Below are positions 42,802 through 50,855 of a stretch of 64,000 nt of DNA, piece after piece; the stretch's first letter is position 1, and each line of letters begins with the position of its first letter. Location: assembly GCF_000761215.1 (NCBI RefSeq), contig NZ_CP009438.1, forward strand, positions 1,272,501 through 1,336,500, in the 5' to 3' direction. The notes below the pieces were generated by a model that was not told where the DNA came from, did no database searches, and was given only the letters and a program-made list of their open reading frames with translations. The translations under genes and the position numbers were made by a program. The stretch comes from Streptomyces glaucescens (GTDB taxonomy: Bacteria > Actinomycetota > Actinomycetes > Streptomycetales > Streptomycetaceae).

Positions 42802-43242
42802 TCAGATGCGCGGGGGCCGGGCCTCGTACGGTGTCGACAGGACCACAGTCGTACGGGTCGAGACCCCGGCGAGGCCGCGCAGCCGGGCCAGCAGCTCCTC
42901 CAGTTCGTGCGGGGTGGCGACCCGCACCTTGAGGATGTAGTTCTCGTCGCCCGCGACGCTGTGGCAGGCCTCGATCTCGGGCACGCCCGCGAGCCGGTCG
43001 GCGATGTCGTCGGGGGCACTGGGGTCGAACGGCTTGACCGAGATGAAGGCCGTCAGGGGCAGCCCGACCGCCTCGGGGTCGACGACGGCCGCGTACCCGC
43101 GGATGACGCCACGCTGCTCCAGCCGGCGCACCCGCTGGTGTACGGCTGACGTGGACAGGCCCGTGGCCTTGCCCAGGTCGGTGTAGCTCATCCGCCCGTC
43201 CTTGACGAGCAGCTGCACGATCTGTCGGTCCAGCTCCTCCAT
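42802..43242 (-). CDS. Lrp/AsnC-family regulator
   Basis: A 146-residue transcription regulator. The N-terminal AsnC helix-turn-helix (LDRQIVQLLVKDGRMSYTDLGKATGLSTSAVHQRVRRLEQRGVIRGY) is followed by a RAM/ligand domain ending with an LPR-like segment (STRTTVVLSTPYEARPP). Such proteins form octamers and respond to amino acids. It lies just upstream of the amidohydrolase gene on the same strand. Start ATG 43242. Confidence 0.93.
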   Translation of the reverse strand: MEELDRQIVQLLVKDGRMSYTDLGKATGLSTSAVHQRVRRLEQRGVIRGYAAVVDPEAVGLPLTAFISVKPFDPSAPDDIADRLAGVPEIEACHSVAGDENYILKVRVATPHELEELLARLRGLAGVSTRTTVVLSTPYEARPPRI

Positions 43243-43508
43243 GGCGCTAGAACCTACAGTGCGGCTGATCTCCTCGGATAGCCGACCGGAACAGGTCATG
43301 CCCGGTTCGTGATGTGGGCGCCCGGATGGTGGGCCAACCGGGCGACCGGGACGCCGAGCAGGACTCTTGCGCGTGGCATGTGACGAACGCCACAGGGATC
43401 CGGCCGTCTCCGTGATGTTCTCGTGATTACCCCCTGAGTCCGGCGGGAAGTGCTTGCTGTGGTCGAGGCCGCAGCGCCCGAACGGCCCAGCCCGAGGGGG
43501 AGAATCCC

Positions 43509-43949
43509 ATGCAGAGTCTTAAGCGCCCTGGTCGAACCGCACCCAAGCGGCAGCAGCCGGTCGTCGAACCCGAGCCGGAGGGCGTCGAACCCGACGCCTA
43601 CGACGACGCGGACGAGTTCGACGCGTACGACACCTTCGAGATGTACCGGGTGATCTGCCCGGACTGCGCGCAGCCCATCGCCCTGCTGGCGGACGAGGAG
43701 GTCCTGCCGGAGCACGCGCTGTGCGCCTCGCCGTGGAATCCGTTCGGTCTCACGGTCTGCGCCGGCACCGGCCGCCGCGCCGCTGACGCCCGTCCCGCGG
43801 ACGAGTCGTTCGAGCCCCAGGAGCAGGACACCGCCCTGCTGCTGACCCTGCCCCAGGGCCTCGACTGGCGGACGCAGCCGTTCTCGCACGTCGGCGGTCC
43901 GGGCTCGCGCCCGATGCGCGTCCCGGCGATGCGCCGCCGCGCCGCCTGA
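43509..43949 (+). CDS. Unrecognised protein of 146 residues, possible zinc-binding core
   Basis: ATG 43509 after AGGGGGAGAATCCC. The N-terminal third is acidic (EGVEPDAYDDADEFDAYD). It is followed by a small cysteine cluster (CPDCAQPIALL, then CASPWNPFGLTVCAG) that could bind zinc, and then a Pro/Arg-rich tail. Third-position composition is that of a real gene. I know no function. It is flanked by 266- and 263-bp intergenic stretches in which I see nothing further. Confidence 0.75.
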   Translation: MQSLKRPGRTAPKRQQPVVEPEPEGVEPDAYDDADEFDAYDTFEMYRVICPDCAQPIALLADEEVLPEHALCASPWNPFGLTVCAGTGRRAADARPADESFEPQEQDTALLLTLPQGLDWRTQPFSHVGGPGSRPMRVPAMRRRAA

Positions 43950-44212
43950 GCCACCCGCACACCTCCCGCACCGCCCCGCACCACGGCCGCCCGCCCGTGC
44001 CGTGGTGCCGCCCGCCGTGCCCCTGGCGCCGGGCATCCACGCGCGGGCCGGCATCGGCGGCGTCGGTGCGCGAGGCCGAGCCGGCTCCCGTTGTGCGCCG
44101 GCCAGACGCGGCGCACAACGGCAGGGTGCCGCGCGCCGGCCGGGCGCCCCGTGAACTCACACCCGATTCCGTGCGCCGGTGACCTGTCCGCCCGGCGCAG
44201 CGTTGCCCTGGT

Positions 44213-44470
44213 ATGACCGTCACCTATTCCACGACCGGGCGTCGTCCGCTGTTCGTCCCGACTGTCGCAGAATCGGTTCCGCTTCCGGCCCCGTCCGTGG
44301 CCCCGTCGCCGCAGGACCCGCCGATCTACCGCGAGCTGCTGCACTCCTGGGCCACCCGCGGGCGCACCCTGCCGGGACGCCACGACCCGGAGTGGGTCCG
44401 GCTGGCGGCGCCCCTGGTCAGGCCCGGTCAGTTCAGCGGGTCTCCGGACCGGCGAGGTGACGGGCGATGA
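44213..44470 (+). CDS. Small unrecognised protein, 85 residues
   Basis: ATG 44213, polar and Pro-rich N-terminus, then a folded-looking core (DPPIYRELLHSWATRGRTLPGRHDPEWVRLAAP). The core has the look of a conserved Streptomyces small protein and has normal codon bias. Its last 38 bp overlap the 3' end of the convergent acyl-CoA dehydrogenase gene. No function known. Confidence 0.5.
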   Translation: MTVTYSTTGRRPLFVPTVAESVPLPAPSVAPSPQDPPIYRELLHSWATRGRTLPGRHDPEWVRLAAPLVRPGQFSGSPDRRGDGR

Positions 44471-45605
44471 CCATCCGCTGGATCTGGTTGGTGCCCTCGA
44501 CGATCTGCAGCACCTTGGCCTCGCGCATGTAGCGCTCGGCGGGGAAGTCCGCGGTGTAGCCGTAGCCGCCGAGTATCTGGACGGCGTCCGTGGTGACCTT
44601 CATCGCCGTGTCGGTGCAGTGCAGCTTGGCCATGGCCGCCTGCTTCGCGAAGGGCCGGCCCGCGTCCTTCAGCCGAGCCGCCGCCAGGTAGAGGGCACGG
44701 CCCGCCTCGATCTGCGTCGCCATGTCGGCGAGCATGAAGCGCAGGCCCTGGAAGTCGGCGATGGGCCGGCCGAACTGCCGCCGCTCGCGCGCGTACCCCA
44801 CCGCCGCGTCGAGCGCCGCCTGGGCGACGCCCACGGCGCAGGCCGCGATGCCGAGCCGCCCGGAGTCCAGTGCGGACAGGGCGATCGTGAAGCCCTGGCC
44901 CTCCTCGCCGATGCGCCGCTCGTCGCCGACGCGCACGCCGTCGAGGTGGACCTGGGCGGTGGGCGAGCCCTTCATGCCCATCTTCCTCTCCGGCGCCGCG
45001 GCGCTCAGCCCCTCGGCGTCGCCCGGCACCAGGAAGGCGGTGATCCCGCGCGGGCCGTCCTCGCCGGTGCGGGCCATCACGGTGTAGAAGTCGGCGATGC
45101 CGCCGTGGGTGATCCACGCCTTGGTCCCGGTGAGCACCCACCGGTCGCCGTCGCGGACGGCCTTGGTGCGCAGCGAGGCCGCGTCGGAGCCGGAGGCGGG
45201 CTCGGAGAGGCAGTACGCGCCGAGCAGACCGCCGCCGAGCATCGCGGGGAGGTGCTCGGCGCGCTGCTCCTTGGTGCCGTAGGTGGCGAGGGCGTGGGAG
45301 GCCAGGGTGTGGACGCTGACGCCGAGGCCGACGGTGAGCCGGGCCGCGGCCAGCTCCTCGAGGACCTGGAGGTAGACCTCGTAGGGCTGCTCCCCGCCGC
45401 CGTACTCGGCGTCGTAGGGCAGGCCGAGCAGGCCGGACTCGGACAGGAGGGTGAACGTCTCGCGCGGGAAGCGTCCGGCGTCCTCCTCCTCGGCCGCCTT
45501 GGGTGCGATCTCACGCTGCGCAATGTCGCGGACGAGCGAGATCAGGTCCCGGGCCTCGTCCGTGGGCAGTTGTCGGTCCACCGGCTGCGGGGCGTGGTCG
45601 GGCAT
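44433..45605 (-). CDS. Acyl-CoA dehydrogenase
   Basis: FAD enzyme that introduces an alpha-beta double bond into acyl-CoA. The 390-residue protein has the full family layout: helical N-domain, AYCLSEPASGSDAASL and WITHGGIADFYTVMART (FAD and substrate loops), RIGIAACAVG-type helix (GRLGIAACAVGVAQAALD), RQFGRPIADFQGLRFMLADM, QILGGYGYTADFPAERYMREAK, and the catalytic base in IVEGTNQIQRMVIAR. Chain length or branching cannot be told. ATG 45605 follows GGGAGGAG. Divergent from chiD. Confidence 0.93.
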   Translation of the reverse strand: MPDHAPQPVDRQLPTDEARDLISLVRDIAQREIAPKAAEEEDAGRFPRETFTLLSESGLLGLPYDAEYGGGEQPYEVYLQVLEELAAARLTVGLGVSVHTLASHALATYGTKEQRAEHLPAMLGGGLLGAYCLSEPASGSDAASLRTKAVRDGDRWVLTGTKAWITHGGIADFYTVMARTGEDGPRGITAFLVPGDAEGLSAAAPERKMGMKGSPTAQVHLDGVRVGDERRIGEEGQGFTIALSALDSGRLGIAACAVGVAQAALDAAVGYARERRQFGRPIADFQGLRFMLADMATQIEAGRALYLAAARLKDAGRPFAKQAAMAKLHCTDTAMKVTTDAVQILGGYGYTADFPAERYMREAKVLQIVEGTNQIQRMVIARHLAGPETR

Positions 45606-45836
45606 GGCGACGCTCTCCTCCCGTTCGGGCGCTACGGCGGACGAGCGCCGTGGGTGGGGCGGCTCCGCCGGTCTCATGAGGGCCTGCCACCGGGCGGGCT
45701 CCCGGGTCACGGAAGCCGCTGACCAGCGGCTGTGCGCAGTGAGTATGCCCGATCCGGGCCTCCGCGTCACCGGTTAACGACCGCTTACTTCAAAGAATCC
45801 CGCGCCCCGTGGGCGGCCGGCGCATCCGCCGCGAAA

Positions 45837-45879
45837 TTGGTCCGAACCATTGACCGGTTGGTCTAGTCCTCCCTACGGT
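45837..45879 (+). promoter_or_regulatory. chiD promoter with paired direct repeats and DasR-like site
   Basis: Two 12-bp direct repeats, TTGGTCCGAACC (45837-45848) and TTGGTCTAGTCC (45858-45869), lie 21 bp apart. They overlap a promoter with -35 TTGACC (45850-45855), an 18-bp spacer and -10 TACGGT (45874-45879). The second repeat with flanks (45856-45871) resembles the DasR site ACTGGTCTAGACCACT. The same arrangement precedes chiI. Such repeats are known to mediate chitin induction and glucose repression in Streptomyces. Confidence 0.75.
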
Positions 45880-45958
45880 GTCGGATCACCGCACGCGTTC
45901 TCGCGTTCCTGCCGACCGGCACGGCGTTCTTCCCCTCTCCCCCCACGAGGAGACACCG

Positions 45959-47206
45959 ATGCGAACTCCCCACCGCGCCCACCGCTCCCGCGCCCCCTTC
46001 CGGGCGCTGGCCGCCGCAGCCTGTACCGCCGTCCTCGGCGGGGGGCTGCTCGCGGGCGCCGGCGCCACCACCGCGACCGCCGCACCCGAAGCGGAGGCGG
46101 CCGCCGGCTCCAAGGTCGTGGGCTACTTCACCGAATGGGGCACCTACGACCGCAAGTACCTGGTCAAGAACATCGACACCTCCGGCTCCGCCGCCAAGCT
46201 CACCCACATCAACTACGCGTTCGGCAATGTCTCCGGCGGCAAGTGCGCGATGGGCGACGCCTACGCGGCCACCGACCGCACCTACACCGCCGCCGAGTCC
46301 GTCGACGGCGTGGCCGACACCTGGGACCAGCCGCTGCGCGGCAACTTCAACCAGCTCCGCGAGCTGAAGAAGAAGTACCCGCACATCAAGGTGCTGTGGT
46401 CGTTCGGCGGCTGGACCTGGTCGGGCGGCTTCACCGAGGCGGCGAAGAACCCGGCCGCGTTCGCCCAGTCCTGCTACGACCTGGTCGAGAACCCCAAGTG
46501 GGCGGACGTCTTCGACGGCATCGACATCGACTGGGAATACCCGAACGCCTGCGGCGCCACCTGCGACACCAGCGGCCGGGCGGCGTACAGGAACCTGATG
46601 GCGGCGGTGCGCGCCAAGTTCGGCTCCGGCAACCTGGTCACCGCGGCGATCCCGGCGGACGCCACCACCGGCGGCAAGATCGACGCGGCGGACTACGGCG
46701 GCGCCGCGCAGTACGTGAACTGGTACAACCCGATGACGTACGACTACTTCGGCGCCTGGGACGCCACCGGCCCGACCGCCCCGCACTCCCCGCTGACCTC
46801 GTACTCCGGCATCCCGAAGGCGGCGAACCACACCTCGGCGACGATCGCCAAGCTGAAGGGCCTCGGCATCCCCGCCTCCAAGCTGCTGCTGGGCATCGGC
46901 TTCTACGGCCGGGGCTGGACCGGTGTCACGCAGACCGCGCCGGGCGGCACCGCGACCGGCCCGGCGGCGGGCACCTACGAGCAGGGCATCGACGACTACA
47001 AGGTGCTGAAGACCAAGTGCCCGGCGACCGGCACGGTCGGCGGCACCGCGTACGCCAAGTGCGGCAGCAACTGGTGGAGTTACGACACCCCGGCGACCAT
47101 CGCCACGAAGATGGCCTACAAGAACCAGCAGGGCCTCGGCGGCACCTTCTTCTGGGAGCTGAGCGGGGACACGGCGAGCGGTGAGCTGATCAAGGCGATC
47201 AACTAG
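45959..47206 (+). CDS. chiD: Secreted GH18 chitinase
   Basis: Endo-type chitinase exported to degrade chitin. The 415-residue precursor starts with a signal peptide (about 1-42, hydrophobic ALAAAACTAVLGGGLLAGAGA ahead of TATAAPEA). The rest is a GH18 barrel: VVGYFTEWG, THINYAFGN, LWSFGGWTWSGGF and the catalytic FDGIDIDWEYP, whose last Glu is the proton donor. No carbohydrate-binding module is attached. ATG 45959 follows CGAGGAG. The symbol follows the S. coelicolor gene at the matching place (from memory). Expression should follow chitin/GlcNAc through the promoter above. Confidence 0.93.
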   Translation: MRTPHRAHRSRAPFRALAAAACTAVLGGGLLAGAGATTATAAPEAEAAAGSKVVGYFTEWGTYDRKYLVKNIDTSGSAAKLTHINYAFGNVSGGKCAMGDAYAATDRTYTAAESVDGVADTWDQPLRGNFNQLRELKKKYPHIKVLWSFGGWTWSGGFTEAAKNPAAFAQSCYDLVENPKWADVFDGIDIDWEYPNACGATCDTSGRAAYRNLMAAVRAKFGSGNLVTAAIPADATTGGKIDAADYGGAAQYVNWYNPMTYDYFGAWDATGPTAPHSPLTSYSGIPKAANHTSATIAKLKGLGIPASKLLLGIGFYGRGWTGVTQTAPGGTATGPAAGTYEQGIDDYKVLKTKCPATGTVGGTAYAKCGSNWWSYDTPATIATKMAYKNQQGLGGTFFWELSGDTASGELIKAIN

Positions 47207-47220
47207 GGCCTGGCGGGCAG

Positions 47221-47254
47221 GAGGGGCGGCGGCCGGTCACGGCCGCCGCCCCTC
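47221..47254. terminator. Hairpin terminator between chiD and the convergent TetR gene
   Basis: Perfect 14-bp stem (47221-47234 with 47241-47254) and 6-nt loop, 14 bp after the chiD stop. Its right arm touches the TetR stop codon. Confidence 0.75.
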
Positions 47255-47912
47255 AGGCGTCACGGCGGGCGGGCCGCGGAGCCGGGTAGGCCGGGTCCAG
47301 CTCCTCGATGGCGCGCATGGCGCCGCCGAGCGTCCTCACCAGCAGCTCCCGCATGAGATCGCGGGACAGCCCGGGGCGGTCGATCCAGTCCAGGGTGGCT
47401 CCCTCGACGCCGCACACCCAGCCGAGCAGCCCCATCCGCGCCAGCGGGGTGATCTCCCGGCGCCCGTACGCCCCTTCGGCGATGGTCGTGACGAGCGCCT
47501 CGCGGACTCCGTCGCGGATGGCCTGCACCTCGGTGTCGAAGCCGACGCCGCCGCTGACGATGGTGCGGTACGCGGCCTGGTTGTGCTCGGCGTAGCGCAG
47601 ATAGCCGTCCACGGTGCGCTCCACCCGGTCGCGGGCCGGCAGACCGAGGCCCTTCGACGCGAAGGTGACCAGGTCGGCGACCGAGTCCTGGACGATCGCA
47701 AGGTAGTAGCCGCGCTTGGAGCGGAAGTAGTAGTAGATCAGCCCCTTGGCGACGTGCGCCTGGCGGGCGATGTCGTCCATCGACAGCGCGTCGTAGGACG
47801 TGTCGGCGAACAACTTCCGCCCGATGGAGATGAGTTCGGCGCGGCGCGTGTGGGAGCGCTCGGTTCCGCGCGGCCGGGGGCGAGCGGCGTCGCGCTGTTC
47901 ACTGATCTTCAC
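47253..47912 (-). CDS. TetR-family regulator
   Basis: A repressor-type protein of about 219 residues. The N-terminal helix-turn-helix reads AELISIGRKLFADTSYDALSMDDIARQAHVAKGLIYYYFRSKRGYYLAIV. The ligand domain is all-helical and has RVERTVDGYLRYAEHNQAAYRTIVSGGVGFD. I take the GTG at 47912, preceded by CAGGG; an ATG at 47945 lengthens the protein by 11 residues. Its targets are unknown. The divergent side faces only a small membrane protein gene reading the same way, so autoregulation is likely. Confidence 0.9.
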   Translation of the reverse strand: MKISEQRDAARPRPRGTERSHTRRAELISIGRKLFADTSYDALSMDDIARQAHVAKGLIYYYFRSKRGYYLAIVQDSVADLVTFASKGLGLPARDRVERTVDGYLRYAEHNQAAYRTIVSGGVGFDTEVQAIRDGVREALVTTIAEGAYGRREITPLARMGLLGWVCGVEGATLDWIDRPGLSRDLMRELLVRTLGGAMRAIEELDPAYPAPRPARRDA

Positions 47913-48028
47913 TTTCGACCCTGGTTCCAAGGGGCGGCGGGACATCCGCAGTATGGCAGGTCGAGACGGCCGGATATGCGTCAGGTCACAGCGGTGCGGT
48001 GGTGCGGCTCACCCCGGGCCCGGGCGGC

Positions 48029-48169
48029 TCAGAGCAGGCCGAGCTGCGTGACGAGCATCGCGACGACGGCCACGAGGATCCAGCCCACGGCGTGCTCGAC
48101 GATCTTCGGGCCGTCGTCCTGGGGGCCGCCGGTGCGGGCGCGGACGGCGGTGAGCGAGGTGGCGGTCAT
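48029..48169 (-). CDS. Small single-pass membrane protein, 46 residues
   Basis: ATG 48169 after GAGAAG. A polar N-terminus (MTATSLTAVRARTGGPQDDGPK) precedes one hydrophobic segment, HAVGWILVAVVAMLVTQLGLL, running to the last residue. This matches my recollection of a tiny streptomycete membrane-protein family typified by SCO1431 of S. coelicolor. Role unknown. It sits between the TetR gene and the secreted peptidase gene, all on the minus strand. Confidence 0.75.
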   Translation of the reverse strand: MTATSLTAVRARTGGPQDDGPKIVEHAVGWILVAVVAMLVTQLGLL

Positions 48170-48317
48170 GTGCTTCTCACTGGTCTCGTGCGTGCGGTGG
48201 ACGTGCGGAGGCCGTCCCCTGGCCGGGGCGCGATCCGCACCGGTCTGTCCACCTTGCCACCGTCCGCGCCGTTCGCGGCCGAGACGTTGCTCACAGCCCC
48301 GGCCGCGGGCGGTGACG

Positions 48318-49682
48318 TCAGCGCACCCCGACGGCCGCGAGCGCCGCGCGCTGACGCGGGGCCGGCCGGGCCGGGAAGTAGAGGTAGCAGACGCCGCCGG
48401 TGCCGGAGACGACCTTGCCGGAGGCGTTGTACCGCTTGGTCCTGAGCCAGATGTTCTCGAACTCGCGGCGCTGGTAGACCCGGCGTACCGCGTCGTTGCT
48501 CGGGGAGGCCGGGTCGTTGGCGATCACGTCGCCCTCGGCGGTGAAGCCGATCACGGTCATCAGGTGCCCGGCGGTGCCGTAACCGGCGCCGGTCAGCTCC
48601 TCCTTGCGGAAGGACTGGGACGTGATGGCCGGGATGCCGGCGGCGATCAGGGTCTCCAGGTCGGTCAGGGAGCCGAGCCGGGTGACCACGCCCTGCAGGC
48701 CCTTGAAGGTGGCGGCGTACGCGGCGTTGAACGGCCAGTTGCCGCAGCCCGCGTACGCGTAGTCGTAGGTGTACCGGGCGGCGTGGCAGATCTGCGGGTC
48801 GGCGTAGCCCGGGTCGACCCAGGACAGCTGTTCCTCGGAGAGCCGGCCGCCCCAGTACTCGATGATCATCTGCGAGGAGGTGGGGCTGCACCAGGCCTCG
48901 CCGCCGTTGTCGTACTCGGGGTACTGGCCGGCGTGGATCTCCTGGGAGTAGCGCGGGACGGCGAGCTCCTGGGCGAGACCGGGCGTGGAGGCGGGGACGG
49001 TGAAGCGGTCCGGGACGTCGGAGCCCATGGCGCCGGTCCGCCACACGGTCGGGGTGAGCCGGGTGCCCGGCCGCCGGTACAGGGTCAGCCGCAGCCGGTA
49101 GGACGCCAGGCGCAGCCCGGACGCCGGGTCGTCGACGGCGAAGGTGTCCGTCCAGATGCTGCTCCTGCCGTCGCCCTGGCCGTCGACCGAGGTCCGCCGG
49201 ATGTCCTCGTCACCGGCCGCCCAGCGGCCCATGACGTACCAGGGGGTGTCGGTGCCGTCGGAGTAGGTGCCCTTGAGTTCGATCTGGAGCCAGGTGCCGT
49301 CCGGGGTGTGCGCGTTCCAGGACGGGACCACTTCGGTGGCGGGGACGGCGAGCCGGTGGACGGGCGAGGTCCAGGTGGCGTACTCCCAGCGGGAGGTCCT
49401 GCCGGTGTGCGGGTCCGGGTAGTCGACGGTGCCGGCGGGCGAGGCGATCACCAGGCCGGGCCGGGCTCCCGCGACGGCCCGGGTGCCCTTGGCGCTGCCG
49501 GAACGCCAGTCGGTGTACGTCGTCCAGGCGCGGTTGTCGACGGTGCGGGCCGAAGCCGCGGCGCCGGACCCGCCGGCGATCGTCGTGCTGTCGGCCAGGG
49601 CCGTCCCCGCGCCGCCGGTGACCGCGGCGGCGACCGCGGCGGCCAGGACGGTTCTGCGGGACGGCTGTTCGGCTCTGCTCAT
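48318..49682 (-). CDS. Tat-exported C39-like cysteine peptidase
   Basis: A 454-residue precursor starting with a twin-arginine signal (RAEQPSRRTVLAAAVAAAVTG), so it is probably exported folded. An N-terminal beta-rich domain (about 45-250) is followed by a papain-fold domain of the C39-like group. This has the catalytic Cys in EAWCSPTSSQMIIEYWG, the His in GHLMTVIGF and the Asn/Asp in VIANDPA. Unlike bacteriocin-transporter C39 domains it is free-standing and extracellular. Substrate unknown. Start ATG 49682 with GGGAG upstream. Confidence 0.9.
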   Translation of the reverse strand: MSRAEQPSRRTVLAAAVAAAVTGGAGTALADSTTIAGGSGAAASARTVDNRAWTTYTDWRSGSAKGTRAVAGARPGLVIASPAGTVDYPDPHTGRTSRWEYATWTSPVHRLAVPATEVVPSWNAHTPDGTWLQIELKGTYSDGTDTPWYVMGRWAAGDEDIRRTSVDGQGDGRSSIWTDTFAVDDPASGLRLASYRLRLTLYRRPGTRLTPTVWRTGAMGSDVPDRFTVPASTPGLAQELAVPRYSQEIHAGQYPEYDNGGEAWCSPTSSQMIIEYWGGRLSEEQLSWVDPGYADPQICHAARYTYDYAYAGCGNWPFNAAYAATFKGLQGVVTRLGSLTDLETLIAAGIPAITSQSFRKEELTGAGYGTAGHLMTVIGFTAEGDVIANDPASPSNDAVRRVYQRREFENIWLRTKRYNASGKVVSGTGGVCYLYFPARPAPRQRAALAAVGVR

Positions 49683-49855
49683 GGGCGCTTGACTCCCAGG
49701 GGTGCGAGACGGGCAGGTCCTTGCACGGCTGTGTGCGGTCGTGTGTGCGCCACTATGGACGCGAGCGGACCGCCCTGCCAGCACTTCGGGGCATGCCGCG
49801 CCCACCAACATTGGTCGAGACCGCTGACGGGGGCGCCGCGCGGCATGATGGGCGG

Positions 49856-50488
49856 GTGCCCCATCCCCTGAACGGCCTCGCCCGTACGCTCCGCCGCCTC
49901 CCCCCGTCCTGCGGCCCGGTCCGCCTCGTCGCCGTCGACGGGCACGCGGGCTCGGGGAAGTCCACCTTCGCCGCGGAGCTGGCCGCCGCGCTCGGCGGGG
50001 CACCGGTGCTGCACCTGGACGACATCGCCAGCCACGAGCAGCTGTTCGACTGGACCGGCCGGCTGCAGGAGCAGGTGATCGCGCCGCTGCGGGAGGGCGC
50101 CACCGCGCGCTACGCGCCCTACGACTGGCGGGAACGGCGCTTCGGGCCGCCCCGGCCGCTGCCGCCCGCGCCGGTGGTTCTCATGGAAGGCGTGGGCGCG
50201 GGCCGCCGCGCGCTGCGGCCGTATCTGGCGCGACTGCTGTGGATGGAGCTGCCGTGCGAGGAGTCCTGGGCGCGGGGCCGCTCCCGGGACGGGGAGGAGC
50301 AACGGGACTTCTGGGACCGGTGGGTTCCCGCCGAACGGCGGCATTTCGCCGACGACCCCTCACGACGGTACGCCGACCTCCTGGTACGCCAGGTGACAGA
50401 GGGGTATGAGGTGCTGGTGGGACTTGGGGGACGGTCACGCGGGGACCAGCGGGTGACGCTGAGTGACGGACCGTCTTCGATGTGGTGA
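49856..50488 (+). CDS. P-loop kinase-like protein (uridine-kinase fold)
   Basis: A 210-residue cytoplasmic ATP-binding protein. The P-loop VDGHAGSGKSTFAAEL lies near residue 22-37. LHLDDIASHEQLFDWTGRLQEQV and YDWRERRFG follow, in the place where uridine/pantothenate kinases bind substrate. VVLMEGVGAGRRAL is the Walker B-like strand and lid residues follow (ELPCEESWARGRSRDG). The substrate cannot be predicted. GTG 49856 is the only in-frame start that gives a compact N-terminus; no strong ribosome site is seen. Confidence 0.82.
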   Translation: MPHPLNGLARTLRRLPPSCGPVRLVAVDGHAGSGKSTFAAELAAALGGAPVLHLDDIASHEQLFDWTGRLQEQVIAPLREGATARYAPYDWRERRFGPPRPLPPAPVVLMEGVGAGRRALRPYLARLLWMELPCEESWARGRSRDGEEQRDFWDRWVPAERRHFADDPSRRYADLLVRQVTEGYEVLVGLGGRSRGDQRVTLSDGPSSMW

Positions 50489-50537
50489 ACCTGTGAAGAC
50501 CCCTGCGTGCGAACTCGGCCGACTCCCTCAACTCGGC

Positions 50538-50567
50538 TTGACCGGGGGCCCGTACAGGACTTACGTT
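50538..50567 (+). promoter_or_regulatory. Promoter of a candidate small RNA
   Basis: -35 TTGACC (50538-50543), 18-bp spacer, -10 TACGTT (50562-50567). Both boxes and the spacing match the best vegetative promoters in this window. Transcription would begin near 50574. No start codon with a ribosome site follows before the terminator. Confidence 0.6.
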
Positions 50568-50573
50568 CTCAAT

Positions 50574-50646
50574 GTGCGGCCAAACGGAGCCGCCCTACGA
50601 CGCGAAGCCCCCGGTTGTTCCCCCGTGACCGGGGGCTTCGTTCTGC
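50574..50646 (+). ncRNA. Candidate small RNA of about 70 nt with C-rich terminator loop
   Basis: A promoter at 50538-50567 and an intrinsic terminator (13-bp perfect stem, 50603-50615 with 50628-50640, 12-nt loop, then TTCT) are only about 35 bp apart. They would define an RNA of roughly 70 nt. Its 5' part can form a small hairpin (GCGGC 50576-50580 with GCCGC 50589-50593). The terminator loop TGTTCCCCCGTG exposes a run of five C, which could pair with G-rich ribosome sites. The span is in a 367-bp gene-free gap. Alternatively the hairpin merely ends the upstream kinase-like gene. Confidence 0.5.
50603..50640 (+). terminator. Intrinsic terminator of the candidate small RNA
   Basis: Perfect stem CGAAGCCCCCGGT with ACCGGGGGCTTCG, loop of 12 nt, followed by TTCTG. 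It is 114 bp beyond the kinase-like gene and 215 bp before the next gene. Confidence 0.8.
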
Positions 50647-50855
50647 CTCCGGTCACCTCTCCCGGGCGCCGCGCGGCACACTGCGCTCACCCTCGGTCAC
50701 CATGCGCCGCGCGCCCCCTTCACGCCCACCTCACCGGACGCCCCCTGCGGCACCCTTCGGCGGCGCCCGGCCCGCGGGTACGATGCCCACAGTCGCAACT
50801 CCGGTCCGCTGCACAGCGGTTCGACCAGCGGGGGCACGGTTTGTGGGGGGACGGG

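Noticed and set aside
47204..47215. CTAGGGCCTGGC after chiD, similar to the MITE end
   Set aside because: Only the first nine or ten bases match and no inverted partner lies nearby; the similarity is chance.
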